Shown here: positions 12,847 through 20,062 of the stretch, one piece after another
Layout of the letters: every line of letters starts with the position of its first letter
Position numbering within the stretch: the stretch's first letter is position 1
DNA from: a virus
IMG/VR virus record: IMGVR_UViG_3300021963_000788
Span: 1 to 20,878 of that record
Reading direction: 5' to 3' (one strand)
Length of the DNA stretch: 20,878 nucleotides
The notes under the pieces: model-generated
Seen by the model: only the letters and a program-made list of their open reading frames with translations
What the model was told of the DNA's origin: nothing
Database searches by the model: none
Position numbers and translations under genes: made by a program

Positions 12847-13524
12847 GTGGCCCAAGTCGATGGCGGCTATAGCAGTGGTAGCTGGGGTGAGCCTGCGGCG
12901 TGGGGCTGCTCGGTTTACTACCCAATAATCTCTAACGCAGGTTGGGGGTTAGGCGCTTGGGGTTCTGATGTATGGGGTTTAGGTAACGGCGGTTTAGTAA
13001 GTGCATCTGACGCGGTAGGATATTTAGCTGCAAAAGAAGGCACTGTATCTGAATCAGCTATTGTGTCTGAATCGGTTGCAAGACCTAGCGAAAATATTGC
13101 GGTAGGAATTACTGAAGCAGCTAACATTGCCGACGTAGTATCTGGTAACACAGCAATACCTATAATCAGCATTGTTTCAGAAACGGCTATAGCAGTAGAT
13201 GATTCAAGCGCAGACACAACAACGGCGATAATTAGTTATGTAAATGAAGCGGCAGTAATTACTGACACCGCAAGAGCAAATGCAAATTTTGTTGTATCGG
13301 TTAAAGAAACAGTTAATGCAGAGAGCATATTAAGTACGCTAGGAATTTTTGTTGTAGTTGTAGGTGAAACAGGAAACGTAACAGATCTAGTTTTCCCTAA
13401 CGGCGTGTATGCTCAAAATATTAGTGAGTCGGTTACCGCGCAGGACATTGTAAACAGAAGGTCACTGTGGGAGCCAATTGATACTGGCATTACAGAAGAT
13501 TGGGTTCTCATAAACACTTATTAG
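12847..13524 (+). CDS. Repeat protein with 20-22 residue repeats and Gly/Trp N-terminus
   Basis: The GTG at 12847 is the only usable start, since the stop TAA is just upstream in frame; GGGGT lies 5 bases before it. The 225-residue protein begins with a Gly/Trp-rich part (YSSGSWGEPAAWG, then GWGLGAWGSDVWGLG, residues 8-46). About six degenerate repeats follow, each near 20-22 residues and built as [VI]-x-E-[TAS] with an acidic residue about 6 further on (E69, E90, E112, E134, E154, E174, E194). The end (WEPIDTGITEDWVLINTY) is not repeated. It is acidic and low in Lys. A fibre or adhesion role is likely from the neighbours (tail fibre, glycine-rich protein). Confidence 0.72.
   Translation: MAQVDGGYSSGSWGEPAAWGCSVYYPIISNAGWGLGAWGSDVWGLGNGGLVSASDAVGYLAAKEGTVSESAIVSESVARPSENIAVGITEAANIADVVSGNTAIPIISIVSETAIAVDDSSADTTTAIISYVNEAAVITDTARANANFVVSVKETVNAESILSTLGIFVVVVGETGNVTDLVFPNGVYAQNISESVTAQDIVNRRSLWEPIDTGITEDWVLINTY
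13051..13446 (+). repeat. Degenerate tandem protein repeat, 20-22 residues
   Basis: The repeats have glutamates at residues 69, 90, 112, 134, 154, 174 and 194 of the product, giving periods of 21, 22, 22, 20, 20 and 20. An aspartate follows at about +6 in most (D96, D118, D140, D180, D200). The DNA copies are diverged, so selection is probably on the protein. Confidence 0.65.
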
Positions 13525-13536
13525 TAAGGACGAATC

Positions 13537-14508
13537 ATGGCAAGCACATATAGCAGCCTAAAGATTGAACTTATCGGCACAGGCGATCAGGCCGGTACGT
13601 GGGGTAACACGACAAACACTAACCTTGGTACAGCCATTGAAGAAGCTATCACTGGTTCTGCCAACGTAACCTTTGCTAGCTCGAACGTGGCGATAGCACT
13701 GACAGATACGAATGCGGCTCAAACTGCGCGTAACTTACGATTGAACTTGGTAGGTACTATCACCAGTGTTCAGACATTGTTTGTGCCTGCGATTGAGAAG
13801 CAGTATTTAGTAACAAACGGTTTATCCAACTCTGTCATTATTTCCAACGGTACTAACGCCTCTCCGACAGGAACGACGTTTACTTTGCCTGCTGGTAGAA
13901 GCACGATTGTGTTTAATGACGGTATAAACATCAATGACGTAATAACGTATGTTTCGTCGTTAGGTAATGTCACTATTACTGGCGGTACAGCAAACGCACT
14001 GACGTTAACAAATGTAAGCATTACTAGCGGGAACATAAACAGCGTTACATCAAATGCTTCTACGTTTAGTAATGTAACCATTAACGGTGGCACGGCTAAT
14101 GGGCTAACAAGCACAAACGTAACTATTACTAGCGGATCTGCTAACGGCATAACTGTCAGCAATTCAACATTAGTTAGCTCACAAATCAACGCATATACAG
14201 AAGGTATTACTACTGGTTATGTAAATACAGGTAGTGCGTTTACTTTAAACATCGCAAACAGCACCATAATTACAGCAAACTTGTCGGCTACATGTACATT
14301 TACTATGCCTAGCAACACGGCTGGTAAGTCGTTTATCTTGTTCTTGAAGACAGGTGCTGGCACTAACACGGCTACATTTACTGGCGTTAAGTTTGTTGGT
14401 AATACAGCTCCTACCATTACTGCTGTTGCAAACCGCATGGATATTTTGACGTTTGTGGCCGATGGTTCAAATTGGTATGGCAACTATTCTCAAGGATATG
14501 TACCTTAA
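13537..14508 (+). CDS. Tail fibre-like protein with tandem beta repeats
   Basis: This 323-residue protein starts with SLKIELIGTGDQAGTWGNTT (7-26), then NLGTAIEEAITG, a domain I recognise from phage tail-fibre and tail-associated proteins. The middle (144-212) has 15-residue repeats NVTIT-GG-TAN-type that would stack as a beta-helix. The C-terminal part (225-323) includes SATCTFTMPSN, FVGNTAPTITAVANRMDILT and a final DGSNWYGNYSQGYVP, a common fibre end. It lacks Cys except one and is low in charge. Host recognition is the likely role; the glycine-rich gene next to it supports this. Confidence 0.78.
   Translation: MASTYSSLKIELIGTGDQAGTWGNTTNTNLGTAIEEAITGSANVTFASSNVAIALTDTNAAQTARNLRLNLVGTITSVQTLFVPAIEKQYLVTNGLSNSVIISNGTNASPTGTTFTLPAGRSTIVFNDGININDVITYVSSLGNVTITGGTANALTLTNVSITSGNINSVTSNASTFSNVTINGGTANGLTSTNVTITSGSANGITVSNSTLVSSQINAYTEGITTGYVNTGSAFTLNIANSTIITANLSATCTFTMPSNTAGKSFILFLKTGAGTNTATFTGVKFVGNTAPTITAVANRMDILTFVADGSNWYGNYSQGYVP
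13966..14172 (+). repeat. 15-residue (45-base) imperfect repeats in the fibre gene
   Basis: Asn residues at 144, 159, 179, 194 and 209 begin units of the form N-V-[TS]-I-[TN]-[GS]-G-x-[AI]-N. Periods are 15, 20, 15 and 15 residues; one unit has a 5-residue insertion. Part of the repeat is visible in DNA as repeated aat-gta-acy-att segments. The pattern suggests one strand or turn of a solenoid per unit. Confidence 0.7.
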
Positions 14509-14521
14509 TAGGGGTTAATAG

Positions 14522-16123
14522 ATGTTTGCTTATTCAAAGATTATGCAAGCGTTGGCTGTTGGCGGTGGCTCTGTAACCGTCATTCAGCGTTTCCTTGCGT
14601 CTGGTACGTGGACTTGTCCGACTGGTGTTACCACAGTTGATTACCTTGTGGTAGCTGGTGGTGGTGGTGGTGGTCAACGTGGTGGTGGCGGCGGTGGCGC
14701 TGGAGGATTCCGTACAGGCACAGGACTAAGTGTTACTGCTGGTACTGATTACACAATTACCGTTGGTGCAGGTGGTGCTGGTGCTGTTGGTAGTTCTAGT
14801 GGAAACAATGGAACGGTTGGAGGTAATTCAACATTTAATTCTGTCACTTCTAATGGTGGTGGATATGGTGCAGGTTGGTTAGGACAATCAACTGCTGGAA
14901 CGGCTGGCGGAAACGGTGGCTCAGGCGGTGGCGGTGCTGCACAATTTGGTGCTAGTAGCGTAGGTGCTGCTGGTTCTGGAAATACTCCATCAACTTCGCC
15001 AGCACAAGGTAGCAATGGCGGCTCTGGTGGTTCTGGTTCAGGTGGTGGCGGTGGCGGTGCTGGAGCTACAGGAACATCAGGATCAGGTACAACAGGCGGC
15101 AATGGAGGCAATGGAACTGCGTCAACTTTGTCTGGTTCGTCTGTTACTTATGCTGGCGGTGCTGGTGGTGGTGCTGATACAGCGGGTACTGGTGGTACTG
15201 GCGGCGGCGCAAATGGAATTGCAGGAACTGCTACTGCTCCATCTGGAACTGCAAATACAGGTGGCGGTGGTGGTGGCTCTAGAAATGATAGTGATGGGAC
15301 TGGTGCAATAGGCGGTGCTGGCGGCTCCGGCATAGTCATTCTTTCTTATTCCGTAGCATCACAAACAGTCTTTACATTTAAATCATCGACTACATGGGTA
15401 TGCCCTACAGGTGTGACTAGCGTGGATTATTTAGTCGTGGCTGGTGGTGGTGGGGGTGGCGGTGACGTAGGTGCTGGCGGCGGTGCTGGAGGTTTTAGAA
15501 CCGGAACATCTTTATCGGTTACGGCTGGCACAGAATATACGATTACTGTTGGGGCTGGTGGGTCTGGTGGAGCTGGCTCTGGTCTTGGAGTAAACGGCAG
15601 CAATTCTGTATTTAGCTCTATTACGTCTGCTGGCGGTGGTTATGGTGGTACGGCAACTGCTGGCGGTGGTAGTGGTGGTTCTGGCGGTTCTGGTGGTGGA
15701 GCAGCACATAACGCTGGTACTGCTGGTTCTGGAAACACTCCTTCAACAACTCCATCACAAGGAAATAATGGTGGTGGATATAATGGTTCTGGTAATGCAA
15801 GCGGTGGAGGAGGTGGTGCTGGTGCTGTAGGTGCTACTGTAGCTAATTCATCCTCACCTAATGGCGGTGCTGGTGGTACTGGAACTGCTAGTAGTATTAG
15901 CGGTTCTAGCGTTACGTATGCTGGAGGCGGTGGTGGTGGCTCTCGTACAACTCCTCAAGGTGCTGGTGGTTCCGGTGGTGGCGGTGCAGGTGGGCAAACA
16001 GGTTCTAATGGAACGGCTGGAACTGCTAATACTGGTGGTGGTGGCGGTGGTGGTACATCAAGTCCAAATCCCAATGGCGGAACCGGCGGCTCTGGCATCG
16101 TAATTATTAAAATCAACCAATAA
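14522..16123 (+). CDS. Glycine-rich receptor-binding-type protein, internally duplicated
   Basis: This 533-residue protein is dominated by Gly, Ser, Thr and Ala. Two halves are alike: each starts with TWxCPTGVT and VDYLVVAGGGGGG, has GAGGFRTGT-x-LSVTAGT and YTITVGAGG, and ends with GGSGIVI (first half about 24-277, second about 284-533). This is the glycine-rich domain often found in phage tail tips and adhesins, which fold as polyglycine-II helix bundles in the T4-like gp38 adhesins. It follows the fibre gene, so a fibre tip or receptor-binding protein is likely. The long Gly stretches are variable between phages, as expected for host-range determinants. The start has an AGGGG ribosome site. 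Confidence 0.75.
   Translation: MFAYSKIMQALAVGGGSVTVIQRFLASGTWTCPTGVTTVDYLVVAGGGGGGQRGGGGGGAGGFRTGTGLSVTAGTDYTITVGAGGAGAVGSSSGNNGTVGGNSTFNSVTSNGGGYGAGWLGQSTAGTAGGNGGSGGGGAAQFGASSVGAAGSGNTPSTSPAQGSNGGSGGSGSGGGGGGAGATGTSGSGTTGGNGGNGTASTLSGSSVTYAGGAGGGADTAGTGGTGGGANGIAGTATAPSGTANTGGGGGGSRNDSDGTGAIGGAGGSGIVILSYSVASQTVFTFKSSTTWVCPTGVTSVDYLVVAGGGGGGGDVGAGGGAGGFRTGTSLSVTAGTEYTITVGAGGSGGAGSGLGVNGSNSVFSSITSAGGGYGGTATAGGGSGGSGGSGGGAAHNAGTAGSGNTPSTTPSQGNNGGGYNGSGNASGGGGGAGAVGATVANSSSPNGGAGGTGTASSISGSSVTYAGGGGGGSRTTPQGAGGSGGGGAGGQTGSNGTAGTANTGGGGGGGTSSPNPNGGTGGSGIVIIKINQ
14591..16120 (+). repeat. Internal duplication of the glycine-rich unit
   Basis: Copy 1 covers about 14591-15352 and copy 2 about 15371-16120. 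Both encode the same order of motifs (CPTGVT, VDYLVVAGG, GAGGFRTGT, YTITVGAGG, SVTYAGG, GSGIVI). The DNA differs at many third positions, so the duplication is old or has been diversified. Short GGTGGTGG runs are frequent inside both copies. Confidence 0.8.
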
Positions 16124-16127
16124 TCAC

Positions 16128-16382
16128 ATGGAAACTAAACTCTACAGAATGTACGGTATCGATGTAGCTATGTCATTGCTTCGTCCAAATGCTAAATGGG
16201 AAATATCCAATACGACATTTACACGTTGGGATGATCCTAGACCATGTCCTAGCTGGGAAGAAGTGCAATGGGTAATGGATAAGATACGTGAGTTTGAGGA
16301 TAGTATTCCTACAATATGGCTTGATGAAGATTTAAAGAAAATGAAAGCTGATGCTGAAGAATTTGAGAAGGCGGTTGCATGA
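16128..16382 (+). CDS. Small Trp-rich protein, possible tail fibre chaperone
   Basis: The 84-residue protein starts METKLYRMYG, has SLLRPNAKWEISNTTFTRWD and PRPCPSWEEVQWVMDKI (about 39-55), and ends in a charged helix (DEDLKKMKADAEEFEKA). The W-x(n)-P-x-PSWEEV arrangement is shared by small proteins next to tail-fibre genes, some in the XkdW or fibre-assembly group. It has no membrane or signal segment. Location after the glycine-rich gene supports an assembly role. Its end overlaps the next gene by 4 bases. The family link is weak. Confidence 0.6.
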   Translation: METKLYRMYGIDVAMSLLRPNAKWEISNTTFTRWDDPRPCPSWEEVQWVMDKIREFEDSIPTIWLDEDLKKMKADAEEFEKAVA

Positions 16383-16981
16383 ATATGCACAACCTTTTTC
16401 CTGTGCCTATTGGTATGTTTGATCTTGACCGTGATTTAACGGACGAGGAAATGTTGTTTGTTCGTGGGCAAGATACACGCGCTAACGAAGGCAATACCAC
16501 TAGCAAGAATAACTTTGTTTTGCGTGATTCCGTAATGACATCGTTGCGTGGTTGGGTGGAAGATTGTGTTGCTGAATACTTTAATGCTACCAGTAACCCT
16601 AAGCATGACGTTCAACTAAGAATTACGCAAAGTTGGTTTAATTACAGCGAACAAGGTCAATGGCATCATAAACATGCGCATCCAAATAGCTTTGTATCTG
16701 GTGTGTTTTATTTGAATACAAATCCTGATGACAAGATTTATTTCTATCGTTCAGGCTGGCAGCAAATTAAGTTTCCACCAGAGGACTGGAATATCTATAA
16801 CTCTGAAAGCTGGTGGTTTGAGGCTACCAAAGGCAGATTGATATTGTTTCCATCGTCGTTAGAACACAATGTTCCGACGGTTCAAGGTGATGAGACACGC
16901 ATAAGTATGTCGTTTAATACGTTCCCTGTTGGAGTGGTTGGCGACGAATTAAGTTTGACCGGATTGAAATTGGAGGCATAA
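16379..16981 (+). CDS. 2-oxoglutarate/Fe(II)-dependent oxygenase
   Basis: Enzymes of this fold use Fe(II), oxygen and 2-oxoglutarate to hydroxylate or otherwise oxidise a substrate. The 200-residue protein fits the PF13759-type (2OG-FeII_Oxy_5) members seen in aquatic phages. QSWFNYSEQGQWHHKHAHPN (84-103) and SFVSGVFYLNTNPDDKIYFY (104-123) contain the metal ligands, probably H99 and H101. LEHNVPTVQGDETRISMSFN (161-180) gives the distal His H163 and R174, which would bind 2-oxoglutarate. The first metal motif is H-x-H, as usual in this subgroup, not H-x-D. The substrate is unknown. The gene overlaps its neighbour in an ATGA and lies among receptor-binding genes. Confidence 0.82.
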   Translation: MNMHNLFPVPIGMFDLDRDLTDEEMLFVRGQDTRANEGNTTSKNNFVLRDSVMTSLRGWVEDCVAEYFNATSNPKHDVQLRITQSWFNYSEQGQWHHKHAHPNSFVSGVFYLNTNPDDKIYFYRSGWQQIKFPPEDWNIYNSESWWFEATKGRLILFPSSLEHNVPTVQGDETRISMSFNTFPVGVVGDELSLTGLKLEA

Positions 16982-17344
16982 ATGGCTCACTTTGCACAAA
17001 TTGATGAAAACAATATCGTCACTCAAGTTATCGTAATAGATAACAAAGATACGGCAGACGCTAATGGCGTAGAGAAAGAATATATCGGTGCTGCGTTTTG
17101 TGAGCGTCTATTCGGTGGTACGTGGAAGCAGACCAGCTACAACGGCAACATTCGTAAGAATTATGCTGGCATTGGTTATACCTACAATGCAGATATAGAT
17201 GCGTTTGTACCTCCTAAGCCTTATGCAAGCTGGACACTAGACGCTAATGCTCAATGGCAAGCCCCCACAGCCATGCCTACTGATGGCGGTATGTATTCGT
17301 GGGACGAGGCCACAACATCGTGGAAAAAAGCGGAGGCAGCATGA
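16982..17344 (+). CDS. Conserved phage protein, unknown function
   Basis: This 120-residue protein is of a type widespread in cyanophages and aquatic phages: MAHFAQIDENNIVTQVIVID at the start, a central segment with GTWKQTSYNGNIRKNYAGIG (46-65) then YTYN and DAFVPPKPYASWTLD (73-87), and an end with YSWDEATTSWKK. It looks like a small beta domain followed by Trp-containing turns. It often lies near tail-fibre and oxygenase genes. There is no recognised enzyme motif. An AAATTGGAGGC ribosome site lies upstream. A virion or fibre-linked role is likely. Confidence 0.78.
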   Translation: MAHFAQIDENNIVTQVIVIDNKDTADANGVEKEYIGAAFCERLFGGTWKQTSYNGNIRKNYAGIGYTYNADIDAFVPPKPYASWTLDANAQWQAPTAMPTDGGMYSWDEATTSWKKAEAA

Positions 17345-17505
17345 AAGACTACATACTTGACCGTGTAAAAGAGCCATCAACATGGCGTGGTTTTATTCTG
17401 TTTCTAACAGCTATCGGCGTGCCTATTGCTCCTGAACTTCAGACAGCAATTGTATCGGCTGGTTTAGGTATTGCTGGTTTGGTTGGTGTAGTTACTAAGG
17501 GATGA
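17341..17505 (+). CDS. Holin (small two-helix membrane protein)
   Basis: The start is the ATG at 17341, which overlaps the previous stop (ATGA); a longer GTG-started reading at 17299 only repeats the upstream gene. The 54-residue protein has a charged N-terminus (KDYILDRVKEPSTWRG), a hydrophobic helix (about 17-31, FILFLTAIGVPIA) and a second helix (about 36-51, TAIVSAGLGIAGLVGVV), with a short basic end. This matches short phage holins whose pores let endolysin reach the cell wall. The EPSTWRG segment is a familiar feature of this group. It lies directly upstream of the endolysin and overlaps it by 4 bases. Confidence 0.78.
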   Translation: MKDYILDRVKEPSTWRGFILFLTAIGVPIAPELQTAIVSAGLGIAGLVGVVTKG

Positions 17506-17921
17506 TAAACAGCCGCAGTCTGGATGATCTTATTCCACCCGCCAAAGCGCGGGTTCAAGCTTTTCTGGAGGCTGCAAAAAAGCAAGGTATAGACTTGCTG
17601 GTTACTAGTACTTACCGCGATAATGCTAGTCAGAACGCGCTATACGCGCAGGGGCGCACAACGCCGGGGAAGATTGTAACTAATGCAAAAGCTGGGCAGT
17701 CTTGGCATAACTATAAATGCGCTGTGGATGTCGTGCCTATAGTGGCAGGTAAACCCCGCTGGGATGTCAAAGATGAAGTCTGGCAACAGGTGGGTAAGCT
17801 AGGTAAAGCCGCTGGACTTGAGTGGGCAGGCGACTGGAAACGGTTTAAAGAGTACCCGCACTTTCAATATACAGGTGGCCTGACACTTGCACAGCTTCAA
17901 TCAGGTGCAAAGATTGGATAA
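17502..17921 (+). CDS. Endolysin, L-alanyl-D-glutamate peptidase type (M15C)
   Basis: This 139-residue enzyme would cut the L-Ala-D-Glu bond in peptidoglycan stems to release progeny. It has the M15/VanY-type zinc motif: GQSWHNYKCAVDVVP (65-79) with H69 and D76, and a distal FKEYPHFQYTGG (115-126) with H120. E117 is in the position of the catalytic acid (D-x-P-H in many relatives). STYRDNASQNALYAQG (36-51) is the substrate-binding region. Its size equals that of T5-type endolysins. There is no signal peptide, so the holin must release it. No spanin gene is seen next to it. Confidence 0.9.
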   Translation: MINSRSLDDLIPPAKARVQAFLEAAKKQGIDLLVTSTYRDNASQNALYAQGRTTPGKIVTNAKAGQSWHNYKCAVDVVPIVAGKPRWDVKDEVWQQVGKLGKAAGLEWAGDWKRFKEYPHFQYTGGLTLAQLQSGAKIG

Positions 17922-17923
17922 AA

Positions 17924-20062
17924 ATGCCATTACAAAAACTGCAACTCCGCCCAGGTGTGAATCGTGAAGGAACCACGCTTGCTAATGAAGGCGGTTGGTT
18001 TGAGTGTGACAAGATACGATTTCGTTCAGGCTATCCACAAAAGCTAGGCGGATGGACTCCGCTATCAAGTAATACGTATGAGGGTGTAGCCCGTTCATTA
18101 TGGAACTGGGTAACACTGCGCGGATATAACTTGCTTGGCGTCGGCACCAATCTTAAATACTACGTAGAGAACGGTGGTGTATATAACGACATCACGCCTA
18201 TACGTAAGGTAACTACACTTACTAATCCATTTACTACTGTTAGTGGATCTGCTGTGGTAACGGTTACTGATGCCGGCCACGGTGGTATTAACGGTGATTA
18301 TGTAACGTTTGCGGGTGGGTCAACAGTTGCCGGTCTAAACCTTAATAACGAATATGTTATTTTTTCTGTAGATACCAACTCCTACAAAATTACTGCTGCC
18401 ACTACAGCAAATGCTAGTACGACTGGCGGCGGCACGGTTACAGCTTCCTATCAGCTTAATACCGGCTTGGCTACCTTTGGTTATTTAACTGGTTGGGGCG
18501 CAGGTCTGTGGGGTGGTTTTATTTACGGCACGGCTCAGACTAAATTAAGTCTGCCACTAAGTACTAGTAATACGACAATCGCTGTCACATCTACCACAGG
18601 GTTTGCTAATGCTACTGGCACTCTGATGATTGACAATGCAGAGTTAGTTACATACTCAGGCAACACTGCCACAACATTTACTGGCGCAACGCGCGGAGTT
18701 AGCGGCACTATTCCTACGGCATTTCCTGCAAATACGGCTGTCTACAATGCGGCAACGTTTACAGGCTGGGGTCAATCTGCTGCTTATGGTATTGCAGAAC
18801 AACCCCGCTTATGGTCAGAAGCTAATTATGGTGAGAATTTACTTATAAATCCGCGCGGTGGTGCTTTATATCTTTGGATACCAGACTACAGCGGGTCAGG
18901 TAATTTGCAATTTGCCGTAAGAGCTAAGTTACTTTCTCCTACAAGTTCTGGCGCGTATCAAACAGATACAAGCTGCCCATCTGTAGCCAACTATATTATG
19001 GTGTCAGACGCCTCGCGATTTGTAATTGCTTTTGGTGTAAACGATTACAACGAAACTGTACAAGATCCTTTGCTAATCCGTTGGTCTGCGCAGGAAGATT
19101 ATCAAACATGGGCACCGGCAATCACCAATCAGGCTGGTAGCTATCGTTTATCTAGCGGCTCTCAGATCATCACTGCCCAACAGACTAGGCAGGAAATACT
19201 GGTATTTACGGATGCTGCACTGTTCTCTATGCAGTATCTTGGCCCACCGTATGTGTGGGGATTCAACATTCTGTCTGACAATATATCTATTGCCGGCCCG
19301 AACGCTGTGGCAACGGCTAACAATCTGACCTATTGGATGGGCGTAGATAAGTTCTATGTTTACACGGGCCGGGTGGAAACGTTGCCATGCTCGCTGCGTC
19401 AGTATGTGTTTGGCGATATCAATTTACAGCAGAGCTATCAGTTCTTTGCTGGCACAAATGAGGGCTACAGCGAAGTATGGTGGTTCTATTGTTCGTCTAA
19501 CTCTACGACTATAGACCGCTATGTGATCTACAACTATCTGGATCAGGTATGGTATTACGGCACACTTGGGCGGTCTGCTTGGTCTGACAGCCCGCTGCGC
19601 GAGTTTCCGATGGGCGCTACGTACAGTCAGACGATTGTGTACCACGAGAGCGGTACTAATAACGTAGAGGTAAACGGCACAATCTTGCCTATCACTTCAT
19701 TTATCCAGTCATCTGATTTTGATATTGGTGACGGTCACAACTTTGGATTTGTGTGGAGAATGATTCCTGACATTACGTTTGACGGATCAACTACGTCTTC
19801 TCCTGATAAGCCGCAGGTGACATTTAGCCTGCGTCCACGGCAGAATCCTGGCGCTCCTTACGGCACGGCAGATACGCCAACAGTACAGTCAGCACAGTCC
19901 TACAACACGGTGAAAAACTACAACGTTCAGGAGTTTACTCAGATTGTGTATACAAGACTGCGCGGTCGCCAAATGGCTTTTAAGATCAGCTCAGATCAGT
20001 TGGGATGTCAGTGGCAATTAGGTGCGCCACGTATAGACATCAGGCCGGATGGACGTAGATGA
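17924..20062 (+). CDS. Tail hub / DNA stabilization protein, P22 gp10-like, with inserted modules
   Basis: In P22, gp10 sits at the portal-tail junction and holds in packaged DNA. This 712-residue protein begins LQLRPGVNREGTTLANEGG, then CDKIRFRSGYPQKLGGW (29-44), and ends with FTQIVYTRLRGRQMAFKISS and a final RIDIRPDGRR, both as in gp10-like phage stabilisation proteins. It is longer than P22 gp10 (472 residues). Two modules near the N-terminus account for much of the difference: one at about 96-176 (TVSGSAVVTVTDAGHGGING, GDYVTFAGG) and one at about 206-276 (TTIAVTSTTGFANATGTLMI, ELVTYSG, ATRGVSGT). Both occur in many phage tail proteins. The end overlaps the next gene by 4 bases. Confidence 0.78.
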   Translation: MPLQKLQLRPGVNREGTTLANEGGWFECDKIRFRSGYPQKLGGWTPLSSNTYEGVARSLWNWVTLRGYNLLGVGTNLKYYVENGGVYNDITPIRKVTTLTNPFTTVSGSAVVTVTDAGHGGINGDYVTFAGGSTVAGLNLNNEYVIFSVDTNSYKITAATTANASTTGGGTVTASYQLNTGLATFGYLTGWGAGLWGGFIYGTAQTKLSLPLSTSNTTIAVTSTTGFANATGTLMIDNAELVTYSGNTATTFTGATRGVSGTIPTAFPANTAVYNAATFTGWGQSAAYGIAEQPRLWSEANYGENLLINPRGGALYLWIPDYSGSGNLQFAVRAKLLSPTSSGAYQTDTSCPSVANYIMVSDASRFVIAFGVNDYNETVQDPLLIRWSAQEDYQTWAPAITNQAGSYRLSSGSQIITAQQTRQEILVFTDAALFSMQYLGPPYVWGFNILSDNISIAGPNAVATANNLTYWMGVDKFYVYTGRVETLPCSLRQYVFGDINLQQSYQFFAGTNEGYSEVWWFYCSSNSTTIDRYVIYNYLDQVWYYGTLGRSAWSDSPLREFPMGATYSQTIVYHESGTNNVEVNGTILPITSFIQSSDFDIGDGHNFGFVWRMIPDITFDGSTTSSPDKPQVTFSLRPRQNPGAPYGTADTPTVQSAQSYNTVKNYNVQEFTQIVYTRLRGRQMAFKISSDQLGCQWQLGAPRIDIRPDGRR

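Noticed and set aside
14749-15111. Long Pro-rich open frame on the minus strand inside the glycine-rich gene
   Set aside because: It is the complement of GGT/GGC glycine codons, with no ribosome site. The same applies to the other reverse frames within this gene and elsewhere.
14660-16100. Short GGTGGT runs as a CRISPR array or satellite repeat
   Set aside because: They are in frame, encode glycine, and have no regular spacers. No CRISPR-like repeat-spacer pattern is seen anywhere in the window.
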